From Torreya grandis (taxonomy: Eukaryota > Streptophyta > Pinopsida > Cupressales > Taxaceae): DNA of 64,000 nucleotides. Numbering within the stretch: position 1 is the first letter of the stretch; every line of letters starts with the position of its first letter. The stretch spans positions 3,002,501 through 3,066,500 of the forward strand of contig JARHVA010000666.1 of NCBI GenBank assembly GCA_037957365.1, read 5' to 3'. The position numbers and the translations under genes were made by a program. Positions 11,760 to 25,010 of this stretch are shown here, one piece after another. The notes under the pieces are model-generated. The model was not told the DNA's origin. It ran no database searches and saw nothing but the letters and a program-made list of their open reading frames with translations.

Positions 11760-12905
11760 GGGTGGAAGGTAAAAATCAAGCATCCTCTTCAAAACTATGA
11801 ACTTTCAAGGAAGCTGTCAGAAATGCTACCTTCAAGTCAAATCCTATAAATTGCCCTCCACCACCTCAAGCCTATATTATGGAAAAATAAAAGGAGATAA
11901 TTTTAATGGAGATTTAAAATTAGATTATGGATGAGTATTTCCATACTTTGAAAAAAGATGCAGTCATATGTAGATTTAATAGATTGTGGCCTTCTATTAT
12001 GGCTTTATATCAGTGGATACATGCGAACTGGTCCCCTTAATGTGATATTTTTTTATGTTTTAAAGGTTTTTTAATTTTTAATTTTAGATAGGATAAGGAT
12101 TATCAAAAATTTATCTCAGAGTGCCCTTGGTTTTAGGGTAATGCAAGGTTGTTCATTACTCTATGGTTTCTGGAGTTTGATCCAAATTCTCTTTCTGTAA
12201 TAAAGATGCCAGTTTAGGTACATTTACCTAATATTCCTTTGCATTTTTGGTATGAATACAAGGATATATGAAATACCTTGGGTTATTTTTTAAATAATTA
12301 TCATGTGAGGGTAGTTTTTGTCACTTATGCCAAAATTTATTTAGAAATTGACTTGAGCAAAGGTGTTCTAGGGAAAATTATTTTGAAATATGGTGATAAT
12401 ATTCATGTTCAAGCATTAGATTATGATAATATAGATTTTAGATGTCATAAATACAAATAAATAGGGTATTTTTATGCTTATTTTCCTTTGGGTCATTTCA
12501 AATCTAGAAATAAAATGGGTGTGAAGTCAATCTTGAGCAAGTGGAGTACGTCAGATTTGACTGTAGTGGATGAAACATGTTTTAAAGAACAAACAACTTA
12601 GGAAAATGCATATTGTGGAGAAAGAGAGAAATAAGAACAAGGTAAACCTATTAAATAATCTGAGAAAACTATAGGGGTATTAGATAAATCTCAATTATCT
12701 CTCATAATAAAGACTATAGGGGGAGTGAAGAGAGGACATGAAACAAAAAGCTCAAATTTAGACAAAGAGTTGAATGCTAAGAATGATTTAGAAATTCAAG
12801 ATAATAATAAGAAACTAGTGGTTTTGAACACTAATAAATGAGTTTGGAAAGAGGTAAAAATTAAAAAATTGAAATATGATCAATCTTTTATATTTTTTTC
12901 ACTTT
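11760..12905 (+). pseudogene. LINE ORF1 relic (DUF4283 + zinc knuckle)
   Basis: ORF1 of plant L1-type LINEs is an RNA-binding protein. The relic starts with a TFKEAVRNATF segment near 11,800. The DUF4283 fold then follows in mostly one frame: VICRFNRLWPSIMALYQW near 11,965, SECPWF near 12,120, and LFITLWFLEFDPNSLS near 12,155. The best-kept part is the open stretch 12,278-12,460, with IYLEIDLSKGVLGKI and a VQALDYDNIDFRCHK segment that leads into the CCHC knuckle. The knuckle is broken: its first Cys is kept (FRC) and the rest is decayed. Several in-frame stops are present. No endonuclease/RT ORF2 follows. Confidence 0.8.
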
Positions 12906-15120
12906 AATTGAAGGCTTTATTGTTACTATTTGTATTCAGGTGTAAGAAAGGTCTTATTTCTTAGAGATTTATTGTAGTATTTAGAGTTAACCAAGTCAAA
13001 GTATTAAAATAATTATATTTATAATATTTATACATTTATTTTATGACCATGGTGGTTTCTTAGTAGGAACTATCCTTTAGGTGTGTTAAACCAGTCATAC
13101 AAGTTGACCAGTCACTAACAGGCCCAATGATGCAAATAGTGAGAAATCTAGGCTTAAGTGATAAGGTGATTAGGAATATGTTATCATGGATTAGGGATGA
13201 ATAAAAAATTATGGAGAAAATTTTCAAGAATTATAATACATATTCATGTTGGATATAATTTTTGGAGGTCAGTGGATATGATGAAAATGTTGCTCATAAG
13301 TTGACCTGTATAGTGCAGATGAAATAGTGAAGGTGTAAGGTTATGAGATTGGTCTACAATATCAATATTTCCATATTAAAATTTTATATTTATATATTAT
13401 AATTTTATAATTATCTCATAATATCATCCAAATTCATTTATATTCTCTTAAATTAGTTACACAGGTGTTGAAGATCATTTTCACCATGATTGTGCTTTAA
13501 GGCAAAGTGGCAATTCTTGATAAGCAAGTTGTAGTGATGAGTTTGAGAATCTATGTCATGAGTTGAAGTATATTATGTACATGTTATTAGTATTTTTTAC
13601 TTTTATGTCCTATACATTCTTTTTATAATCCTACAAGTTAGTGTAAGAGGTTGAAACATTGAAGCCAAAATGGCTTGTTTGGTTGAGTGAGGTCTAAGAG
13701 AGAGAAGGTCAACAAATTGGTTTGAAAGACCAACAGTTGCCAAAATATATTATGAAATTTATGTTGGAATATATTATAATTATTTTTATGATAATTTTAA
13801 TGCATTTTAATTCCTTTAGTGTGTTCCTTTAGGTGTCATAATTTCAAGTTTCCATGACTATGTTTTGAGGCTAGTTGGAAGTTATGAGTAAGATATCTGT
13901 AAAGAAGAGTTTGAGTCCTTTTTCCCTAAGTTATGAATTAAAAATAACATGGTGATGACCCAAAGGTCATTTATATTATATATTTGTGATTTTTTTCCAT
14001 GTTTTTTTGGAAAAATTATTTTTATACTTTAGTTTTTTAAGATAGACTTTTTGGGTATGCACAGGCGTAATTATGAACAATACAAATGGTGTGCTTCAAG
14101 TGATGGTTGGAGATAAATTATTTTATAAATACTATATGAAATTATTATGTGTATAATTTAGTTTAATATTATGTGTTAATTCCATGTGAGGTTTTTTTAA
14201 TTTCTCCATGGAAGGCAAAGTGTAATGTGTCCTAAATAGACCTAATAGAATTAGGTCTCCATGAGACCTAAAGGTCAGATAAGGGCTAATTGAGATAGGT
14301 CAGACCTAAAGAAACTCAAATCACATTTTATCCACTTATATGATATTTTATTATATCCATTTCATTTCCAACCTAATATGGTAAGGTTTTTTGGATGATT
14401 AAGAAGGATATGAATAAGAGACTTGTATAAATACTAGGTAATTTTAGGCCTATTAGCATGTGTAGAGTATAATAAAATAGAATAATATATTGTAAAGAAT
14501 AAGGAGGTCTTGTATACCATAAAAATATGATATATTATCAATTATGAACATTTTATATAGGTTTTGTGTATGAAAACAAAGTTTATGTGACCTAATCAAA
14601 TCAAGAAGAGGGTTAGTTTAGCAAAGAAGGTTAGAGGTCAGTTTAAGAGGGATAGAAGTGTGTGAAGAGTTGAAGAAGGAGATAATCATCTAATGTATAA
14701 GTAAAAATGAGTCCTAAATTTTATCAAAGGTTTTATATAATTGATTTATTGTTGGGTCATCTAGGAAGTTGGTTCCTCCTTACAAGTGGGTGATTGCTAA
14801 AGCCTAGTCAAGTTGGTGTTTGTCTAGTTAGGGTTTGTGCTCCATGTGAAGTAGGTGCTTCCCCAAATTTTATGTGTGTATTATAGGACTATAGTCTATT
14901 TGAATATATCATTTTATTTTATTCCCCTTCAGGTTTTCCCACATATGTTATGTGTTATTGTGTTTCATGCTCCTATGGATTGGTGTTTTTGCTTGCTAGA
15001 TCTATATGTTTATTTAGTTCATGATTATTTAAGAGAAGTTGATAAGGGATTTTTTAAAGACTAATTCACTCCCCACCATCTTAGTAATTTCTCTTCCAAA
15101 AAATATCACATATCAATCTA
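12906..15120. other. Unrecognised AT-rich DNA
   Basis: I searched for LINE endonuclease or RT and for LTR-element pol downstream of ORF1 and found none. Short phrases such as GGTCAGACCTAAAG and CCTTTAGGTGT recur in diverged form at 12,950-14,650. The plus-strand frame at 14,855-15,064 is not recognised. Confidence 0.4.
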
Positions 15121-16599
15121 TTATATGTTAGGATGATCCCCACCTGGTCTTCCCATAAAATCCCAATGTGGTCAAGAATGGCCAACTCATATGATATCAA
15201 GAGTGTCAAGACTTAGGGGACCACTCATACTCCTGAGATCTAATTCAATGTATATGCTCCCATAAAATAAAAAAATAAACCCTAAGTTATCTTAAGGACC
15301 AAAATTACCCTTCAAAATCTCTCATTTACCTATTTTTCCTCCATTACAAAGGGATGAAACTTCCCCTTCTAAAGGTGGTAGTTACACAACCACCATATAT
15401 GGTTACAAAACCATTGTAGGAGGTTATGTAACTATTTCAAGTGATTGTGTAACCACCTCTAAGTGGTGGATATGGAGTTACATTTTTTTAAAATCGTATC
15501 AGTTATATAAATTTTATAGTGGTGGCATAACCACAAGTTTACAAAGACCAACGATTTCATCCCTAAGCGGTGGTATTATTCACCATTTGTGTGCCCTCCT
15601 GAACCCCATCGAAAACCCATAAAACTCACCCTCATAAAAAAAAAACTACATATTCCTATTCTACCCCATAAATATCATTTCAAAATTAGTATTTTTCAAT
15701 TTTATTAGATTTTACCTAAGTTTTAAGTGAAATTCCAAATTAGGGGCAAAATAGAAAAGCTTAGAAAAACCTACCTAGTCCTACATGGTAGCTCCTCCTA
15801 CTGGTGGATTTTCCAACCCCTCATTCTCCTTTTTTCATTAACTACTTTTGTTGTTGAAATGGTCATAGGAAACCCAAAGCTCTGAAATCACAAATAGCTA
15901 AATGCACAAATGAGTTAGTTTTTCACAAGTTTTCAAATATATTAACCCCTAAACTAGCCATTTTAACTTTAAAATTTTCTTAATTAGGCATGTTTCTCTA
16001 TTTTTATTACATTGTTCATGATACATTCTATATTCTTGTGATTTATGTTTCAAAACTAACAAATTAACAAGTTTTCTAGTTATCTTGTAGCATGTCTTGT
16101 GATTTTATAGGTATACGATGACTTGGCACCATATTTAGTCCCTTATCAAGGTGATTCAGCTAGTATGTTATTCCACATGTGTATGGTATGTAATATTGTC
16201 CATGGTTTGTATATATATGTAACTTTGTAATTTTTAATTACATTTCTTACTTGATTCTCATTCTTTTCTAGTAGGTTGCATGAAATTTCAACTAACTTTA
16301 TTCCACCACTTAGGTAAGAAAAGTATGTAATCCTAACCTCTTATTTCCTTTCCACATGCATTTAATTAGGAATACACCTTTCCAACTCATGACAAGGAAT
16401 CCTCCTGAGGGGGAAATATGTATACACCCAAATTTTACATGGTGTCACACTCTTGATATAAATCCAATGATGATGCAATGATCTTTTATTTTTTACTCCA
16501 TAGTGAACTCTCTAATTCCTTTCCCTCCTTTACTTATTCATCTCATTTACCCCTTTTGGTCCTCTTTGTTTGAATTATACAACTTTGTCAGCTTGTTTT
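15121..16599. repeat. ACCACC/GGTGGT-rich block 1 and spacer
   Basis: At 15,370-15,580 the words GGTGGTAGTTACACAACCACC, GGTTACAAAACCATTG and GTAACCACC follow each other as short inverted pairs. The spacer to 16,600 holds nothing recognisable. Confidence 0.5.
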
Positions 16600-16860
16600 G
16601 AAAACTTCCCATGAAGGACAAAAACCACCACTCCAGGTGATGAAACTACCTCTCCTTTACACCCCTTTAATTACACAATCATTATGATAGTTTTATAACA
16701 TAGGTAATAATTATATCTTTAGGAGGTAGTTTTATATTAAAATGGGTGGTTTTAAAATGTAGGCAATGGTTATGCCACCCAAAGTGGTAGTTTCAAAACT
16801 ACCCTTGTATAAATTGATGGTTTTGTCCCCTTGTAATTGGCTTCTAAAATTAGCTCTTGA
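16600..16860. repeat. ACCACC/GGTGGT-rich block 2
   Basis: This resembles the block at 15,370-15,580 in word content (ACCACC, GGTAGTTTTA, GGTGGTTTTA, CCACCCAAAGTGGTAG). The two blocks, about 1.25 kb apart, could be diverged copies of one repeat, but I cannot fix an alignment across the whole length. Confidence 0.45.
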
Positions 16861-19800
16861 GAATCATTCTTTGACATTTTTTGCATGCTTTTTATCATGT
16901 TTATTATTCACTCCCTCCTAATTTTACCTACAATAAATACCATCTCAATCCCTCTTCTATTTTCAATCATTTTGAGTTCCTTCCAAGTTTAACTCCCAGT
17001 TGAACTTAGTTAAACTCCCTCAGGGAAGTTCCTAACTCTTTATACAAAAAGGCCATTTTTTGCTTGATTTTAGATCTAAAAATTTCCATTATAATTTGTT
17101 ATTTTGATGTTTTTAAAGCCAAAATCCTGCCACAATTTCTTAAATATCTAGCCTCTATGGTTTCCATGTCATTCACATTGTCATAGGTGAAGAAATATTA
17201 GTGGTTTAGCAACTCAATCATTATAAACCAGAACATGAGTCAATGTCAGTTCAGATTCTCTCTATTTTGGGTTGTGTCCCCTCTCCTTCCCCATTTTTTC
17301 TATATATTGGTCATCATCTAGTTATATATTTCTCAAAATTCCCACAAGGATAAAAGGAACTAGTATCCTGAGGATTCTTTTATAAACATACTACATGCAT
17401 TATATATGATCTATGCCTTGGTTAGGTTAGAGATTATTTTTATCTACAATATTTGATTCATTTATTATATTATATTAGTGTATTTATTATTTTATTAGAT
17501 TATTTTAATTATTTATAAAAGATAAAATTTGATAGGGAGAGAAGTTTATTTCTTTTCATTGTCTTTGTTATTAGAAAAATAAAAAGTAGTTAGTTTTGAT
17601 TGTGTTTGCATTCAAATAGATTTATTTTATCTCAATTAATAAACCAATTAATAATCAATTCATTGGAAGATATTAATTAACTTTAAAAACATTTACATCC
17701 AATATAACATTTCATTTTCAAAGTCAAAATAAGTTCTCTTGCATTCATAACAACCAACTAGACAACCGCAAGAGTTTAAACAATCTTAGGCACACAAATA
17801 GAGCTAGCATACTTCTAATTTTTTTCATTTTGGTGAACTAAAATTTTTATTGTTTCATTTGAAAATATAAAATCATAATTTTTATTTCTTTCATATATTT
17901 TAGTAAATCATTTGAAAATCTTGTTTGCAACAAACTAGGAAAGTTGAAATGTTGGTCTAGCTTGTTTGTAGATAAAAAAAATTAAAAAAGAAAGAGTGTT
18001 GTGACATTGTTATTTTATACTATATTTCCTTTTGCATTGATTTTCATATTTTGAAGACATAACTTGCATACTAAATCCATCTCACATAAAAAAATAAAAA
18101 CTACAAAAAAATCACTACCTACTTTACATCTAGACAAAGTTAGGAAAAATCAACACTTTGCATAATAGTATAGGTTTCTTCCTCCCTCATTTGCACACGT
18201 TGTGAATTATTATAAAAGGATAAAAAGGATTTTCTTTCATTTACTTTCAGTTTTTTTATTTATTTATTTTCAACACTTTAATTTCATCAAGCAAACATTT
18301 TACTTCCATAAACTCAATAAAACCCAAAAATAAGCCAAAAATAATAAAATTTCAAAAAATAGTGTCAATAAGCCTTGCCAACACATGCAAGCATATAGTT
18401 TAATTAAAATAATTGCCAATACATGAAAGCATCCACACTCCAACCAAGCCTTTCCTTATTTTTTCAAGAACCCTACATAAAGCCTTTGTTCAACACCAAA
18501 ACAAACATGCACAACAAGCCATTATCTAATAAGCTCATACGCTTCTAACTTGGATTTTGACTAACCTCCTTTGAATGACCCTTTATGAGACACTAGATTT
18601 TGTGTGCCAAGGTTTATTCCCTAGTGTTAGATATATAGTCACATAGTTAACATCCATTCCAATATTAATAATGAACTAAGATATGATGTTTTTTTATTAC
18701 ACCTTGATTCCTCATCTTATTGTTGACTCCTTAATTACTTTGGATAAACAAGAAATAATACATGATCCACCATCATTATCTTTCCTTAGAATAGATACCA
18801 TCCCTATAATGTTATTTAGGCCTAATTTCCTAGTCATACCTTCTTCCTATCATTGGGTTTAGCCTTGTCTTATATCATTCATATTTTTTGGATGACATTC
18901 ATGTGAGTCATTCAACCTAATATCCCCCATTTCCCTATTCCTAGCCTAGACCAAGAGTTTCACCTTATTATGATCTTAAAAATTGAAGGACCTTAGAGCT
19001 CTATTTTTTCATAGCATGATGTTATTAACAAAAACCAATACATTTTTGAAGTCTTTTGGTTCCACCATGAGAACCCATTACCACCACCTATTTTGAATCC
19101 CATTCTACCTAACCACCAACCCAACCCATAGCTCTTATATTATGTTAGTTTCCTTAGCCTAGACTCAAAGATTTGAGTGCATAGTTTGTCTTGTGTTATT
19201 CATGTGTACATAATTACCCTGGTTTAAATTACAAGCCAAAAATGCATGTATTTATGTATAGATTTAATTAAAAATGAGTACAGATCAACTAGGGTCCACT
19301 TAAAGTTATTTTGGATTGTCTTCTTGGATTAAGTAATGATATTCCTACTCAATATTAGGTTTCATTGTGTGAGTAATTCTCATATGTTTTGATGACTTGG
19401 TGTTGCTTATTTGTGTTTAGATTATATATTGGCCACATATTTACCATAAAGGTTACTTAGTTTTTTCAATTGTGTAGCTCATTGGTGAATGCTAAATGCA
19501 CTCACATCTCAACTAACACTCATTGGGGAATAGGTAAACTATGGCCAACCCTAATGTTCCATGTGATGGGTTAATCATAAGTATGTAGGTAGATTAGGGA
19601 ATGGGCATGGGCATAGAGGACTAACCCATAAGATGCTTCCTTTTTGTATCATTAATGACTAACTTAGTGTGTTCTTGGAACACATGTCATGATAACTAAA
19701 TCTTAGATCACTTATCCTAGCACAAATATTTTAATATGTTATCCTTATGCATGATAACTTTGTAAATTAATTAGTTTCATGGTATGCTCAGTTGTATAAT

Positions 19801-20679
19801 GGTTGAAACCTTAGTTGAATGTGGGTTTTTGACCCTTATTATACCTCCTATAAGTGAGTTGTGTTTATAACATTTTACCTTTTTGGTTGATGTTTTTATA
19901 CTCAAGAGAGCTTATCTAAGTAGGGTATTGTAAAGAGTGATAATATTATTATTATTGTATTAAATGAATGTATGATTATTTTTTTGTTATTTTTGACCTA
20001 AATTTTTAATTTAAGATATTAGGCTTCAAGTAAGCACACACATACCTTGTTTAGTAAGGGTGTTTTACAACAAGTGATTTGAATGTGTTGTTTAGTCTTA
20101 AATTTACATATAGATATTTGTAAGCTTGTTTGTCTCTCAATTATCTTGGATTAGAGTGTCAGTCTAGTTTTGGTGATGACATATCATGGAGGAGATCCAT
20201 CATAAGTGAAAGGAGAACTACTTTGGACCTTGATTCCATGAAGTGGATATGTAGTTTATCCAAGTTGTAGTGGGGCAATTAGGTCTAGGTTCTTAGGATA
20301 GGTTAGGATTGACTCACCTTATTTCCTCACCTTGTTTTAGGTAACTCTTGTGAAACCTTTTCTTTTATTAATAAAGGATTGTTTATATTTCTAATAACTC
20401 ATTAACTAATGTAGTTTATCTCTTCTTCCATGATAATTTTAATGTTTCGAATTCCTTTTTTGTACCTTATGATGACATTGTTGGGTTAGCAGCCTTATGA
20501 ATATTATCATGAGGAAATACAAGTGTAACAAAATAAAATAATTGAATTAATAGTTTGTGTCACACTATTTTTATCTTTGGTTATTACGTATCTAATGATC
20601 ATTCAAAGTTTTAAAAAAATTCATGTTTTCCTCAGGTTTTAGTTTAGTTTTGTAAGTTAATTTTTGCCACAACACCAAG
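16861..20679. other. Unrecognised AT-rich DNA
   Basis: No coding, RNA or repeat feature could be supported on either strand. Confidence 0.45.
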
Positions 20680-21090
20680 AATGATGATGCATGACATGAA
20701 TCAAGGTATAAAAACTTAATATACAATCCTATAGTTATCCACTCATAACCACATAATTTCATGGTCATGATACACACAATAAGGCACATGTAATAGCACT
20801 CAATGTCATACAAGGTGAGAACCGCACATAATGTCACACAAGCAAGATCCACACAAAATGAAAGATCAAATGTCACATAATAAGGAAAGAGCCATATACA
20901 TAAAAATCATATAATGAGAAACTTAATGAAACAAAAGGTCATAAAATAAGTTAAGGACCCAAATAAAAAGTCATATAATGAAACCAAATCAAGCAAAAGA
21001 AAAAAAAAGGTAAGGTCCTAAAGAAAGAGACATATAATAATACACTCAATAAATAAAATGTTATATATAAGGCAAGTTATAAATAAAGAA
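20680..21090. repeat. Diverged CATAATG-type repeat block
   Basis: Phrases such as TCACATAATAAGG, TCATATAATGAGA, TCATAAAATAAG and CATATAATAATAC recur at roughly 50-60 bp intervals. This looks like an old, strongly diverged minisatellite. Confidence 0.5.
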
Positions 21091-21229
21091 TAATTATATC
21101 CCCAAGCCCAAACCCATATAAATTGGGTCTCTCACTACCTTAGACTAGAAGAGTAAGGCCATTGTAACAGAGGAATTTGATAAAAACAAACAAATGCTAG
21201 AAATTTTCAATTTAAAGGTTTAGTAAGTA

Positions 21230-21440
21230 GGATTCAGCGTGTTGAAGCTTAAATAGGACTGAAATGAGCTTCACCAAGTGGAAACGCCACTTTTTATAAT
21301 TTTGTACAGTCTACCCAACCCCCTCCCCAATCCTCGACTATAAAATCCCCCAAGGTCCTAAAATCCTCCCAGGGGGGTCCCACCAAAGCAAACCCCTTTA
21401 CAAGTGAAAGGTAGGAAGTGACCAAGGATGATATTTCATG
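21230..21440. other. GC-richer island
   Basis: This stretch is markedly richer in C and G than its neighbours (C runs near 21,315 and a CCCAGGGGGG run near 21,370). On the minus strand about 40 codons are open around 21,300-21,420. No family was recognised. It may be a fragment of a younger insertion. Confidence 0.4.
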
Positions 21441-22559
21441 AGGAAGCAACTGAGGGCCCTAATAATCACACCTAAGCCAAGGTCTCAAAAGATAAATCCA
21501 ATAATTTGATAAAGGATTTTTCTACTACTGATGACACCCAGGAGGGTCCCTCCACATAAATGTGATTAATTTTTTGTTTTCAGTTTTGTTTTACTCTAGG
21601 TTCTAGTTTTTTTTGCTCTTTTGGCCATGGTGGGCTTGTTAAAACTATTGTATTTCACTATCATGGTTCTAGGTCCCTATAAAACCTAGTTTTACATTAT
21701 CAAATAAAAAAATAAAAAAATAATAATTAATGATTATATTATTTTAAATAAAAAAGCAAAAATGAAGTATAGAACAAGTCAAGCTAGTCTACAACATCAA
21801 TCTATGTTGAAGTTACAACATGGAAAAATAACATATCCATTAAATATAGAATTATAAAGAATATAATCAAGAGAAATGTATATTTAAGTAATCAATGTAC
21901 ATCAATATGATGAAGTGGAAGCTCATATAATGATATAACCTATAATAATGTAACTTATAGAATAAGATGCCCCTAATATTAGCATGGCCCCAGGGTATAG
22001 GAATGTTCTACATATGTGCATCCATGTATCATGTGTAACCTATATGTCTTGTATCTCACTCATATATACTATAAAATGAATGTGCATATGGAAAATGCTA
22101 TATAATCTACCAAACATGTGATAAATAACATGAATGAATAATGTAAACTAGCAAACATGTTGGGCTTAAGTCCCTATTTTTTTGAAATATTTTAATTTTG
22201 CTTATTTAAAAAAAAATTACGTAAAAATGCTAATGAACTATCTCATGAAGGGGACAAACATATGTAGGTTTTGTATCAAACATGGGAATGATCACTTGGC
22301 ATGAATAATTACTATCAAATGTATTTGTATTTGAATATATTAAATAATCTCATGTTGTAATATATCCTTCATCATCATCATAACTCATGGTATACTTGTA
22401 TGATAAGTAACTCTAGGGTGCATAGTATCATGTGGAATCCATTGTCTAGTAGAATCATTCTCATGTGTTCACTATGGAACATGTCTAGTTATCTATAATA
22501 CTATCTGAGAATGTGATTGAGTAGATAAGGTATATGTGAGTCTTGAATAATCCTCTAAT
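21441..22559. other. Unrecognised DNA downstream of minus-strand gypsy relic
   Basis: RT of the minus-strand element would be expected here, since its protease lies at 22,650-23,010, but I could not recognise RT motifs in any frame. Confidence 0.35.
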
Positions 22560-23010
22560 GTCATGGACATTGAAGCACTAGTTCTCCAATAAATTTAACT
22601 GCCTTCCTCTAAACTGTGTAAAATTAACTTAAATAGGTTGAATAATTGATTTGGCTCAATAGGATAATCATATGGAATACCTATAACTATAAATAACTTA
22701 TTTATATATTTCACATATATATGTAATAAATATGGTACTGAAGGAGATTATGTATTTAAGGTCATCTTAACAACCTTTCAAACACCCATATGCTCAATAA
22801 AACTAAGAAGGGATGAGAAACTAATGCAAGTCCCACTTTAAGTGGTAACACAATATTCCCAAGAGTATTTTTTCTCTTCCCATAAAATCCTTTTGATGTC
22901 TTGGTTGTATCCATCAAATCCTCATGTATAGATCCAAGACTAGTAAGGAGTGACATGATGAAAAAATTTAGTTGAACCATTATCTATCATGACATTATGT
23001 ATAGGGTGAA
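22560..23010 (-). pseudogene. Tat-like Ty3/gypsy protease relic (minus strand)
   Basis: Read on the minus strand, VMIDNGS at about 22,975-22,995 matches the D-[NG]-G-S active site typical of Tat-lineage proteases. Downstream the frame 22,762-22,980 reads DTTKTSKGFYGKRK and NTLGNIVLPLKVGLALVSHP. These fit the family's TxKTxRAF-x-G-[ST]xREVLG-x-I-x-LPLxVG segment, and PFLVL fits the F-x-VL-D strand. A shifted frame then carries what remains of the GRPW-IH and AVPST-x-HQCIK region to about 22,650. The catalytic Asp is present, but the frame is broken several times. Confidence 0.75.
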
Positions 23011-23859
23011 AAATAATAAGTATTTATATATAATGAGTTGAAATTAGAATCATCTTCCACAATATCACCACCATTAAATGTATTTATATAGCCTTGTATC
23101 AATGTAATGGTAAGTGTGTTTCTAATACCATTCAATGGATGCCCATATGTTTGTGAAGGATGTTGTGGAATGTAATTAATATGAACCTCAAGATTAATCT
23201 TAGTTTCCATTATTTTTTGAATAGGAAAGGGATCAAAAAATATTTTCAACTTTTCATTCCCATTAGGTTATTATTCTAAATCATTAATAGGTGTGTTAAG
23301 CTCAATAATGTTATTAGTAATGAGATTCTAATTATTATGTCTTAGCACTAAACTTCTATTTTTATATTGTCCCTTACATGCATGGTAATCACATTATGTG
23401 TTACTATCACATTCCTTAGGTAGGGTCTTATTCATATCAACCTCATTTGGTGGAGGGAGAGATATAAGGATGAATTCAAGTAAAATATACAAGAGCATAT
23501 GAGGAGGCTCAGTAAATTGTGAACATTTCCACCTTTGTTGATTAGATAAGATAATCCAATTAGTAGACTATGATACTGTAGTAACTATTTGTTTCCCTCA
23601 TTCTTAGTATCATTCATTTTTTCCTTGTAACTTAATTTTCTTTGAATTTTTTATTTTAAGTATTTGGATCATTAGCCACATACTTTAGCTTATTCAAACA
23701 CATGAGCTCAACTTCATGTTCTCTAATTATATGACATAATTCAACAAATGATTTGTATCTCTTAAACATAATATATTCATGGAGAGGGGATAGTAAAAAT
23801 TAATTGAAAATAACTTATATCTAATTTTCATCTATAGTATTTGTCATATTAAAAATCAC
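23011..23859 (-). pseudogene. Gag-protease linker of minus-strand gypsy relic
   Basis: Continuous with the gag and protease pieces and in the right order on the minus strand. The open frame 22,995-23,249 belongs to this linker. No zinc knuckle is readable. Confidence 0.5.
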
Positions 23860-25010
23860 GGTCTTGTACTAAAGCACATAATTGTGAATTTGGTTCATTA
23901 GATCCTTGTTTAAGATTTGTAATTTGTGTATAAGATGATTTCTCACTAGTAGTGATCAAAAAATATTCTAGAAATTGGTCATCCATAGGATTAAATGTCT
24001 TAACTAATTGTAATATGAGATCATATAATCAATTTAATGCATAATCTTTAAGCCTTCATAGAAATAACTTAGTTATTATATTTTCATTGGAGGCATAGTC
24101 GAAACATGTTGTATGAAATTCTTTTAAATGTTGTTTTAAATCACTTTTACCATCATATAATGTAAGTTTAAGAGATATGAAACCTGCAGATAAGGGATAA
24201 TCTAAAATATCAAGGTATAATAGATTATTAATAATGACATGGTAATTAACTATATTAATTTCTATGGAAACACCCTACTCTAACTGGAACACCTTAGCAT
24301 GCATAGTTATAGTAGTTTTCATGAGGCATTGTGTAGTGGGCATGGATGATGTTGTCACATGAGTAGAGATCATAGAATGTACATAATTTTGTTGTGTATG
24401 AATAGGTGTGGAAATATGTGGGAATCCTTATGGTTCCCCCACACTATAAATGGGCATCACATGTATGACTATAGGTTTAGAGAATAGTAGTGGTATTGGT
24501 TTGAACACCTATTATAGGGTTGATAAATTTGAAAGGTCGATGGATATCATTGAAGTGTTCATGTTTTTCCTTAGATGAAATAGTATTAGATTTATCTATA
24601 TTTTTTATTTAATTTGTATTTACATGTAACAATGCATCAATTAAATTCATGTTCATATGGAGGTATATATTTGATTGTGTTATGTGTATGTCATCAAATA
24701 TACCCTCCACAATATATGTTTATTCTTCATGGCTATTTTTCAATTCAATGTTCATAAAAATTTCATCAAAAGGATGCAATATAGTTCTTGGGATGGTTAT
24801 AGTAGAATTAACAAAGACTAAAGATTCATCATGATTAATTTTAGCCTTATAAATATCACACAAAAATTTAGTCCATGGGATTATATACTTGTTAAAGATC
24901 TTGTGAGTTTCAGGAAAACATGTAATTATTACAATCATAACTTGAATTAAAAAATAAAAATATGTATATCCATTACATCCATGATTATTTTGTGAGATAG
25001 GGAAAATCAT
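23860..25010 (-). pseudogene. Tat-like Ty3/gypsy gag relic (minus strand)
   Basis: The frame 24,720-25,010 gives the N-terminal part. The gag core is clear at about 24,040-24,190, where LTLYDGKSDLKQHLKEFHT and then ACFDY-like and ENIITKLF-like pieces match the YDGxSDPxxHLxxF block of plant Tat-type gag. A DLILQLVKTFNPMDDQFLE piece and an ITNLKQGSNEP piece follow in order, matching the Q-F-x-x-H and LxQ-x-x-[DE][ES] region. One to several stops interrupt each block. The assignment is firm because order, strand and spacing to the protease all agree. Confidence 0.8.

Noticed and set aside
15876..15889. Minus-strand TGATTTCAGAGCTTTGGG as a Met primer site
   Set aside because: Weaker match than at 32,594, no LTR-like neighbour, no element on that strand.
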